Part shown: in pieces, positions 44,137 to 52,366 of the stretch
Position numbering within the stretch: position 1 is the first letter of the stretch
Layout: each line of letters begins with the position of its first letter
Source of the DNA: Seison nebaliae
Lineage: Eukaryota > Rotifera > Pararotatoria > Seisonacea > Seisonidae
Length of the DNA stretch: 52,366 nt
Assembly: GCA_023231475.1 (NCBI GenBank)
Contig: JALJEE010000706.1
Span: 1-52,366 of the forward strand
Direction: 5' to 3'
Made by a program: the position numbers and the translations under genes
The notes under the pieces: generated by a model
What the model saw: the letters and a program-made list of their open reading frames with translations, nothing else
The model's database searches: none
Told to the model about the DNA's origin: nothing

Positions 44137-46739
44137 TTAAAATAATAATTGTTCTAAATCACTCTTTCGTTGAGTATAATCCGTCATCTTTTCATCCTCA
44201 TTATCATCATTCGTACTCTCCACTTCTTTCATTTTCATTGACGACCAGAAATAATCGATAAAACTCACATGTTCATCCAGCTTTTTCATCCGACTCAAAT
44301 GACGATCTGTCCAACAAACACATTTACAGTGACGAATTGTCCCATCGATTAAAATTAAGAAAACCTGAATAAGTTGTCAACGAAACGAGTAGATCTCCAA
44401 TTCCATTTAAAGCTAAAAGATAATCCACTTCATAATTAGTTAGTATTCGATTCAGTAACATTTGAGCGATATGACAATATTTCGAATTTGTGTTCCATTC
44501 GTCGATGAATTTCAAAAAAATTACTGAAAAAAATTAAAGAAAATTTTGAAAATAATTGAAGAAAAACTTAAATTTGATTCATCTAAATTTTTTATGAGTT
44601 TTTTCAACTCATTTGTAGCGTTCACTTCGTCCTCCTTTAATAATTTCGTTATGATATCGAATGTTGTATTTGGTCGTTTCAATTCGATTCCTTTAGTAAT
44701 TGCTGTCACTAAATCACCATCGTTAATTAGATTCCTTATCGTTTCTTCATGTTTCAACAAATCCCTCTGATGTTCTAATCTCTTACTTTTAATCGATTCG
44801 AAACAATCCTCCCAAACAACAATTCGACCATCTTCACCACATGAATAAACTTCGTCGTTATTCACCATGAGATTCCATATCGAATCCTGATGACCGTTCC
44901 ATGACTGAAGTTGAATTCCTTTCTGCAAACACCATAATGTTATAGAACCATTAACATTTCTTAATAGAAAATAAAAAAATAAATTTCTATATATTCCATA
45001 ATAAATCCAACCCAGAAATTAGACGATTCTTTATCAAGAATTCCATACAGACTATCGGAATTCGATCACCTTCAAAAGTCTTTTTGGAGGAAAATTCTAA
45101 AGAGAAAATAATAAAATAAAAAGAAAACCATGATGGTGGTACGTTTAGATATGTCCCATTTCTTTATAATTCCATCAGCACTTCCTGAATAGAGAATTGG
45201 TTCGTTCGGCTGGAATTTACAACAACCAATTCCTTTCGCATGAGAACCGAGTTGGAATGGTGAGATTTGATCATCAAACGACATTATTTGAATTGATCGA
45301 TCAGCAGAAGCGGAAGCAATGAATCGATTCTCATAACTGATATCGACACAATTTATGATATTTGTTTGATTTGAGAAAGAATTGAACAAATTCATTTTCC
45401 ATTCATCCATCTCATTTATTATCGTCCAAACATTCACTACCATATCATCTCCACAACTGACAAGATAAAGATGATTATCTTTCAATTCTTTCTTTTTCAT
45501 ATTTTTCTTTGACATCGAATTTTCATATGAGAATTGAAGTGAACGAATTTCTTTACGATGACCATCAATTTTCTTTACAAATCTCATTTGATTATTATCA
45601 TTTCGTCGTTTCCATAAAGAGATGAGACCTGAACGATCACCAGTCGCTAAAAATGATTGACATTTCGACAGACTAATAGATACGACGGTGGAAGTATGAG
45701 ATGATAATAAATGACAATTCCATTTATCTCCCATATCGATCACTTTTACAAAGTGATCATTCGTTGCCAGATACATCTGATTATAATAAAACGAGATTTC
45801 CATTGCAAGAATCGAATTATAATTCAATAACGAATAATGAGAATGATCTAATAGATAATTGAATCGAAACGAATTTTGATCGTTCAATGTAACGACCAAT
45901 TGTTCATCTTGTCTCAAATCATCAACATATTTTATTTCCAAATCATCAGTCTCATCAAATAAAACGAATTCCTTCAAACTCATCAATTTTTTAAAGGTTA
46001 AATTATATTTGAATAATATGATGGTTCCCGTCGATTTGATGAGAAGGAATTCGATTTCTTCTTCTTCCACTTTCAATAATTTCGTTCCCATCACATGTTG
46101 TTGAAGATGGAAGAATTGTTGAATTTTATCTCCTTTCTCCAAATTGATGAAAGTGCATGACATATTATTTGAGAGAAGGAGAAGATATTTCTCTTGAAAT
46201 GATCCATCTACAACCTGCAATTTTGATGGTATACTACAGAACAAATCACGATCATTATTCTTATAATTAAATCGACCAATAGTTCCACCGTTCGCATTCC
46301 AGTACCAGGAACCGGCATGCACTCCCATCCACTTACTCAACGACGATTGTGTTAATGAACGGAGACAGGAATAATTTTCTAAATTCCAAAATTTCACTTT
46401 GCCAAAACTCTCGATCGAAATCAATACATTCTGTTCATCCATCAATAAATTCTTGATGGGCGATTGATGGAATGATTTCCAGAACGATTGTCGTTTCTTT
46501 TCTCCAATATTCCAGTGGGAGAGAAGCAAATTGGATTGTGCTAAATAAACGTCATTCATATTCTCACTCACCATTCCCACAATCTCAATGTCAGTTCCAT
46601 CGAAATTTAGAGGAATACTCTCCTCCATCTCATTATCATCATTACGATAAACATTTAATATATTCCCCTCAATTCCAATCGTTCTTTTCTTCGAATATAT
46701 CGGTCGGATAGTCAACGCGTGAACCGGTCGATGAATCAC
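44137..46739 (-). CDS. TBL3: WD40 U3 snoRNP protein TBL3 / UTP13, five exons (start codon unresolved)
   Basis: Exons 45143-46739, 45012-45096, 44568-44959, 44365-44523 and 44137-44306 join to about 800 residues; human TBL3 has 808. It is a subunit of the small-subunit processome that acts in 18S rRNA maturation in the nucleolus. The N-terminus is mostly degenerate WD repeats (HWNIGEKK, VKFWNLENY). Clearer repeats follow: LATGDRSGLISLWK, VSCGDDMVVNVW, IASASADRSIQIM, LYSGSADGIIKKWDIS, CGEDGRIVVWED. The C-terminal UTP13 domain is recognised by IDEWNTNSKYCHIAQ. The repeat segment KTFEGDRIPIVCMEF spans a splice junction, which supports exon 2. The frame at 46739 opens with GTG and continues upstream, and no in-frame ATG was found, so a short 5' exon probably carries the start. 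Confidence 0.9.
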
Positions 46740-46809
46740 TTTCTCTTTTAAACTTAAACGAAATGAAATTTCAATGAAATAAATACACTAACTATATCTC
46801 CTTTTCAGA

Positions 46810-46828
46810 CGAACTGGTAACCAGTTCG
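46810..46828. promoter_or_regulatory. 19-bp perfect palindrome upstream of TBL3
   Basis: cgaactggtaaccagttcg has two 9-bp arms that are exact reverse complements around a single central A. It lies about 70 bp upstream of the open frame of TBL3, where promoter or 5' UTR is expected. Its symmetry suggests a binding site for a dimeric transcription factor; it could also form an RNA hairpin. Function is inference. Confidence 0.45.
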
Positions 46829-48300
46829 AACGACCGACTATTCTTCATGAATAGTTGCTAATATTATAACTATCACGTTGCAAATGAAGCTACAATATTG
46901 AATTATCACTAATTTCAAATAAGGAATGAAATTCTTCGATTTTACACATTTCTTTCTTCAAAATTTCCATTCTCTCAAACGCACCTATTTTCATTGGAAC
47001 TTTCAGAAAATTTTCTTCTTTTTCTCATTCTGAACAAATTAAACTAACAAGTTGTAAAATATTTTAGAATTCCAATTAAGTGTGTTTTAAGAGTAATATA
47101 TTTCGTAACCAATTCTTATTGGAATATCACAATTCTCAGTTATGAAACATAAAGAATTTTCAATGAATTGTTAACGGAGGAGAAGTTTATCTTATGGAGA
47201 GTTAACAAATGAAAGTGTTTCTCTCTAATCGACAATTTGTTCGGCGGGAGAGACAAATAAATAAAAAATGTATTATTTTATTTAACTGTAAATGGAGTTA
47301 ACTTAAAATTTAGAATTGTCAACCAATTATAATAATAATTTTAACGATTAAGAAAGAAATTAGTTTCCAAATAGAAAAGTTGTTTAATTCAATAAATCTC
47401 TTTTCCTGTTCATTATTCCATTATTCTCACTTCAACTCGCCTTCATTTTACCTAATAATCATTAAATATGTATTGACTGATAAACTCACGTTTGACTTTA
47501 TGTTATCACAATGTTCACTACCGATGACTGATGAAAAACTGATAGATGCCTAACACCACTATAACTGCGTCTAAAAAAGGAAGACGTTCCACTTGTGTCA
47601 TAGATTAACCGTCTTTCTGTAAGTCTATCCGACACACCCTAATGGGTTAACAGAGTTCATGGGTAAGTTCATTGATATTAATCATCGACGTACTGCTATA
47701 AATATAACAATTTTCTTCTGATATTAATCACAAATATTTAATTAAATCTTAAAACTATTTTAAATTCAATTTATCATTTTATATTTACAACATTCTTATC
47801 CCCTAATCTTTTGCATTTAAATAAACTATCATTTTTGAATTTCTTTCTAACGACTAGCTCTCTAGTGTCATCCCTATCAATCCTATCTAACTTACTTGTA
47901 AGTTGCCTCGCTTACAAATATCTGTATTGTGAAAAAATATGATGAGAAGATGTAACTAAAATTCGAATTTATTCGATCGTCAATAATATACGCTAATAAG
48001 AAAAAGGAGGATAATTTTATTCGGACGATAATTGGAAGGTTTCATTTTTAATAATAACAAATGAAACTTATTGGGATTAATAATAAAAATTTTCCTCATA
48101 AAAAATTTATGATTCATTGAATGAATAGATGAACGAAATTATTTCGATAGAGGTGATTAATTTCCATTTATTCGAATGATGAATTGTTGAAAGTAAAGAT
48201 GATTAATAAATGTTTGAAATTTTAGTCTTTAAAAAAAAAAGAAGAGGAGGATCATTATCAATTAACTTTTTTATTCAACTAATTTCCATATTCGTCCCAA
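46829..48300. other. Intergenic between divergent TBL3 and SNAP29-like genes
   Basis: About 1.5 kb of AT-rich sequence without convincing ORFs. It contains the promoters of both divergent genes. No tRNA, rRNA or clear transposon end is seen. Confidence 0.55.
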
Positions 48301-48969
48301 ATGGAATCGAAGGAGAATGTTTCGAACGAAGTGCGCCAATTACAAGATTCCACTCTCGATTCGACTGAAAGATCTGTCCAACTGATTGATCAATCGCTTC
48401 GTTCTGGTCAGAATACATTAGATGTTAAATTTGATTGAAATCTATCCAATTCTTTCATCATGTTCAGATGTAGGATCTCAATTCGCAAGGAGAACAATTG
48501 AAGAATATCGAAAATAATATGAATTTGATGGATAATTTCTTGGACGAATCGAAGAAGCATATCGCTGGTATTCGTTCGATATTTGGGAATGTGCCCAATT
48601 ATTTTCGGAAGAAATCGAAACCATCTATTCCATCATTCAATGACGAAGAGAAGACGAAACCGGAAATGCAAACAAATTATTCATTAACAGAAGATAAGAA
48701 ATTGTTTAAAAATAATTTCCAAATAATAAAAGATGATGCGCGAGAAGAAGCGATTAATAATAATTTAAGTTTTTTCATTCGATTTCTTTCCATTTCATGA
48801 TTTGATGGTAGATGTAATGAGTCGTGGATTAGATCAATTACAAATGAATGCAGCGATAATGAATGATGAATTAACGAAACAGAATAATCAAATGGAACGA
48901 ATCATCAATCGTGTCAATACGACGGGAGAGCGCATTGATGGACAGAATAAACTATTGAATAAAATTTGA
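48301..48969 (+). CDS. SNAP29: SNAP29-like Qbc-SNARE, three exons
   Basis: Exons 48301-48423, 48474-48768 and 48812-48969 join to 191 residues. Soluble Qbc-SNAREs supply two helices to the four-helix fusion bundle; SNAP29 works on internal membranes including autophagosome-lysosome fusion. The Qb helix contains TLDSTERSVQLIDQSL and LNSQGEQLKNIENNM with the zero-layer Gln in GEQL register. The linker HIAGIRSIFGNVPNYFRKK closely resembles the SNAP29 HINSIKSVFGGLVNYF block. The Qc helix is at the C-terminus (LTKQNNQMERIINRV) with its zero-layer Gln. No cysteine cluster for palmitoylation is present in the linker, unlike SNAP25. It is shorter than human SNAP29 (258) and lacks the N-terminal Asn-Pro-Phe motif. 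Both donors are GTT. Confidence 0.88.
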
Positions 48970-49060
48970 TTATCGTCAAAGAGAGATCTCGACATAAGAC
49001 AATCTTCTTCTACTTCCAGAACTTCTCATTATTATTTGAAAATATTTAGATGAAATTTCT

Positions 49061-49360
49061 ATGAATTTTTTTTATTACATTCACTTATTTCTTCATTCTT
49101 CATATATGAGAGATGGTGGAAAAAAATTGACAAGATGTGAAATAAACAAAAAGAAAGAAATGACATTCATCATCGTCATCATCATCATGATTATCATCGT
49201 CGTCGTTGTCGTAGTAGTCGTCCAAATGAGACGTGAAATGAGTTCAAGAGAAGGAATTTACTCCGTGAAATTTATTCAGTTTCTCATGAAAAAATTGAAT
49301 GAGATGAAAATCTCTGACAATCCATCTTCTTTTCCTCATCAATTCAATATTATTCATTAA
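49061..49360 (+). CDS. Possible small hydrophobic ORF, doubtful
   Basis: A 99-codon frame directly after the SNAP29-like gene. An ATG lies at 49061. Its middle is a run of Ile and Val from ATC/GTC-type trinucleotide repeats, giving an apparent membrane segment. Because the hydrophobic stretch is created by a microsatellite and there is no family match, it may be chance; it could also be a tail-type single-pass protein. Confidence 0.25.
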   Translation: MNFFYYIHLFLHSSYMRDGGKKLTRCEINKKKEMTFIIVIIIMIIIVVVVVVVVQMRREMSSREGIYSVKFIQFLMKKLNEMKISDNPSSFPHQFNIIH

Positions 49361-49538
49361 TTCTCCTTCATTTCATGTAAATGAATTCCTAATTTCCTAT
49401 TTAAATAGTCGACATCAAACGAGAAGTTGCCATCCCCCTTCCTTCACTTTCGTTCATTACCAATAAGTTTTTTTTCAATAAAAATTGTTTATTTTTTTTT
49501 ACTCTTCTCTAGTAGTACAACTCAGATAAAATTAAGAA

Positions 49539-49982
49539 ATGTTGAAATATTTCTTCATTGCCATATCAATCGGTCTTGTCTATAGTCAAGGATGTCGATC
49601 ACTCAATCGATGTTGTGATCAACGAAGTGACGACTGCAAAGTTCAATTACAAGAGACAGCCTGTTATTGTGATTCGTTTTGTGTGGAACATTTCGACAAA
49701 CGAGAAAACGTTAGAAAACGACGTGATTGTTGTGACGATTATGAACAAATGTGTAAGAGTGGCGAACTACGACAAGGGCCAGGTGCCCGTAACGACCAAC
49801 CTTATCAACCGTCTTATCCTCTACCTCCACCACCACCACCACCACCACAACCATCAAATAACAATCAACGATATCCACCTTATATCTTCAACCAAGAATC
49901 TACTCAAAAGCCGAAGAGACAAAAATTCCTCTATGATTTACCGCCACTACCGCCACTACCACCACTCCCAAGAAACTGGTAA
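49539..49982 (+). CDS. Secreted somatomedin-B-like protein with polyproline tail
   Basis: 147 residues in one exon. Residues 1-16 (MLKYFFIAISIGLVYS) are a clear signal peptide. Residues about 18-72 hold ten cysteines, with the ACYCDSFC and DCCDDYEQMC arrangement diagnostic of somatomedin-B domains such as those at the N-terminus of tubulointerstitial nephritis antigen-like proteins. The C-terminal half is Pro-rich: a run of eight prolines, then repeated LPPLPP. This suggests an extracellular matrix or cuticle component, by inference. Another long frame overlaps out of phase (49558-50013, His-rich) as a consequence of the CCA/CAC repeat and is not considered coding. Confidence 0.8.
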   Translation: MLKYFFIAISIGLVYSQGCRSLNRCCDQRSDDCKVQLQETACYCDSFCVEHFDKRENVRKRRDCCDDYEQMCKSGELRQGPGARNDQPYQPSYPLPPPPPPPPQPSNNNQRYPPYIFNQESTQKPKRQKFLYDLPPLPPLPPLPRNW

Positions 49983-50244
49983 TTTCAATGACGTTTCAAA
50001 CAATATTTCATAGAAAACAATTTAAAATAAAATCGATTTTTGTAAATGATGACGATTTCTTATCATTATCTTTCTGATTCTTCCAATTCATTCTCAATTA
50101 AATTTAAAATTCTTTTTTCATTTTCTTTTCACCACCAAACAAATAATGATGATTTATTCGATTCTTGTTGGAGATAATTGTCGATTCGATTCGTTCTCTC
50201 TCTTTCGGATAAGATACGTTCATCAATTTCTTTTCAACATTTTC

Positions 50245-51894
50245 TCAATTTATAAATGAAAAAGAGAAAACTTGAAAATTGGAGAATTTCAAATTCTCTT
50301 CCATTTTCCCCATGTACTTCTCATTCGCTTCGTCTTTCAATTGGAAAAGATATTTCACCGTCTCCAAATAAATGAATGTGTCGTCAATACTCCAAGAATT
50401 GATCAGTTCTCGATTTCCCGTCAAATGAGAAAGACTAAAAAGAGAAAGATGTTGGAGAAGATGTGTTAATAATGTGAAGACCTAGCACCAAAATAGATTA
50501 TATCGAATTTAAGATTTGGTATTCGATTAACTGATTTCCCAAATAGATCATTCGGTAAGAAATTGATGATAAATGATGAGGAATTTTCTTCTCGATCGAT
50601 TTCCACGATCTTCCTATTTCCATCGTTTTCTCGTCGACATCGATTGAGAATTTGATAGAATAATTTTTCGATTTTATCTTTACTAATTTCAAGTGATGAC
50701 TATTAATTTTAGGAAAAATAATATGATGATGGAAAAATGAGGTCCAACATAAAAATACATATTATTTCCTTTCTTCTTCCATTTGTCATCATCATTCTCG
50801 ATTCCATAAGCGATATAGGGTGATAATTCGATATCTCCGTTATAGTTGAGGAAGATGAGATCATTTCCAATCTAAATGAAAATAGAATAAAAAAAAAAGA
50901 TATTGTCGAATTGACCTTATCTTTTCCTTTCGTATAATTCATAAGGGATCGATTCAATGAGGTATGAAGATCATATTCGTCACGAATGGGGAAAGCGATT
51001 CCCTTCTCTCTCCAATTCAAATAGTTTTTACTTCCCATTATTTCCGCATCCAATGCCGCTAATTTCATACTATAATCCCAATCGAACACTCCAGCTCGAC
51101 TATCATATCTCAGTTTTAGATGTCTACGAACTCGTTCGTTCCTTTTCAGTTTTTTACATTAGAATCTCCTCCAATCCACTTCTCCGTGCTGAACTAACCA
51201 ATATTTGTCGATTTGTTCTATTTCATTCTTCGAACTGCGCCACATATCCAAAACGGCGATAATGAGATCGCGTTCGCGAAACTTAAAATAAGAATCAAAT
51301 TCATAAAAGTATGTTCAAATGGGAAACTTTCAATTTGGATAAATCAAATATTCCAAATAACAATTTCTTTCCACTATCCATTTCTCTAAGGATGATTCGT
51401 CAAATTCAAATCGGATCAAATTCCTATGAAAAACAAACTTTATTATTCGAATAGCAGCTTTCGTTAAATATTGTTTGGATTGAGGGAGTATGTAAAGATT
51501 TCCATACAATTCTAAGAAGATCTCAGATTTTTCTTCAATGGAAAAATTCAAGAATTTTCTTCAAAAGTAATCCAACCTCGCAGATCCAAATCGTCATCAT
51601 AAATTATATGAAAGAAGAGAAGTATCCTCACATAATTTGTTACATTCTCTTCGAACATGTAGAACTGGAATGCTGAATGCAGAAAAAGAAGAAAAGAAGA
51701 ATAACATTCAATTTGTAATTTTGGTCCTGTATGAGGAAGACATCAGAAATTGTTCGAATTATATGGCGCGCATCACCCGTACCTACTGAAAGAATATTCC
51801 AATCAAATTTTTTATCCAATTCCTCCTTCTCTATCAGACTGATATTGGGCGAGATACCCCAATACAATAAACTTCCTGTTCCACTTTCCATCAA
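50245..51894 (-). CDS. DNAAF3: Dynein axonemal assembly factor 3 (PF22), eight exons
   Basis: Exons 51706-51894, 51577-51664, 51375-51532, 51199-51281, 50916-51141, 50749-50871, 50482-50699 and 50245-50434 join to 424 residues with every phase matching. DNAAF3 acts in the cytoplasm to assemble outer and inner dynein arms before transport into motile cilia. Matches to the animal family, in order: SLLYWGISPNISL (WGLSPALDL), ILSVGTGDARHIIRTI (LLLGSVDGRHLLRTL), EKSEIFLELYGN, FRERDLIIAVLDMW (KFRERDALEAVFRFW), LKLRYDSRAGVFDWDYSMKL (RYDARRGVSDWDLRMKL), SPYIAYGIENDD, FIINFLPND and DTFIYLETVKYLF. Human isoforms are longer (541 or more) mainly at the C-terminus. Two adjacent ATGs begin the gene. The donor after exon 3 is GTG, the least certain junction. 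Confidence 0.92.
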
Positions 51895-52274
51895 AACGGT
51901 TTGACTGTTACCAAAGAAACCGAACTGAACTGAAGCTAACTATTAAATTTCGTACGAATTTCTATTATTATTATTATTTTTTTGATTATTATAAATGCAA
52001 GTTCCTACAGAGAAATAAAAAATCACGACATTGCTCGTTGAAAATTAGTTGACTGCATCTTGGTATATGATTTTTGAGATTGTCTATAATCGATAGTAAT
52101 AATATTATAAGCATCGAGTAGATTTTTGATTTAACAATTTCTCCACAAATTTCTAAATTAAAATTCCAAAAATTTTAAATAAATTAATAGTAAATTAGTA
52201 TTACTAATTTAGTAACTAAAATAAAAATCATTTAAATTGATAGTTCAATATATCAATGACGTACTAACTGGTTC
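51895..52274. other. Intergenic, very AT-rich
   Basis: Upstream flank of DNAAF3, with a TTA-type repeat at about 51,961-51,980 and no ORF. It separates the DNAAF3 gene from the LINE fragment. Confidence 0.55.
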
Positions 52275-52366
52275 TGTTGATTACAGTAACATTCGAATGT
52301 TCTCGATCACTCCAATATATAAAGGACATGTTAAAGATACCTCCGAAGTAAATTCCTACCGTCTTA
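52275..52366 (+). pseudogene. 5' part of a LINE-type reverse transcriptase fragment, cut by window end
   Basis: The last about 85 bases translate as NIRMFSITPIYKGHVKDTSE then VNSYR. This matches the conserved RT block of non-LTR retrotransposons in which PxYK is followed about 13-15 residues later by a Tyr-Arg. The same block appears in the broken copy near 13,100 (IIPVYKGYGKPLSDVNW). The sequence runs off the window, so whether this copy is intact cannot be judged. Confidence 0.6.

Noticed and set aside
49558-50013. 151-codon His-rich ORF overlapping the somatomedin-B-like gene
   Set aside because: It is the out-of-phase reading of CCA/CAC repeats; the other frame has a signal peptide and the correct cysteine pattern.
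50957-51262. 101-codon plus-strand ORF inside the DNAAF3 locus
   Set aside because: Antisense shadow of DNAAF3 exons 4-5, which match the family strongly on the minus strand.
1-52366. CRISPR arrays, bacterial operons, tRNA or rRNA genes
   Set aside because: Spliced animal genes throughout; no spaced direct repeats of CRISPR type and no cloverleaf or rRNA core sequence was seen by eye.

Overview
This is a nuclear genomic fragment from an animal (metazoan). It is AT-rich, and most introns are tiny, mostly about 45-70 bp. I could rebuild nine spliced genes by keeping the reading frame open across GT..AG introns; most were checked against remembered family motifs. The gene set includes exocyst Sec6, a SNAP29-type SNARE, a nematode-type phosphoethanolamine methyltransferase, a complete porphobilinogen deaminase gene, and two motile-cilium genes (LRRC43-like and DNAAF3). 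Well-studied nematodes have PMT-2 but lack haem synthesis and motile cilia, so a typical nematode does not fit. A small ciliated invertebrate with a compact AT-rich genome fits better. I cannot name the phylum.

Layout. 1-4.3 kb: no convincing gene; a 16-bp-period repeat near the start and an odd, possibly decayed ORF region at 2.9-4.1 kb. 4.36-5.8 kb: a putative acylated lysine-rich protein (+) convergent with 6-phosphogluconolactonase (-, six small exons). 6.3-8.6 kb: EXOC3/Sec6. 8.8-11.4 kb: a possible spliced membrane protein and two secreted-type proteins. 11.4-13.5 kb: repeat debris, with a MITE-like inverted repeat and a broken LINE reverse-transcriptase fragment. 13.6-17.2 kb: PMT, an acidic-tailed nuclear-type protein, a tail-anchored protein. 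17.9-23.0 kb: a large GTPase-like protein with a broken P-loop, and HMBS with large acidic additions. 23-33 kb: a 10-kb gene desert holding a FLYWCH/MULE-like element with terminal inverted repeats. 33.2-35.8 kb: HSDL2 and a Q/N-rich protein. 36.5-39.0 kb: LRRC43-like. 39.7-44.0 kb: a divergent actin-related protein and a ZIFL1-like MFS transporter. 44.1-46.7 kb: TBL3/UTP13. 48.3-50.0 kb: SNAP29-like and a secreted somatomedin-B-like protein. 50.2-51.9 kb: DNAAF3. The window ends inside a second LINE reverse-transcriptase fragment.

The genes do not form one pathway. Themes are housekeeping (pentose phosphate, haem, phosphocholine, ribosome biogenesis), membrane traffic (Sec6, SNAP29) and motile cilia (LRRC43, DNAAF3). 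The most unusual structural signal is the splice donor: 33 of the 39 introns I rebuilt begin GTT rather than GTA/GTG.
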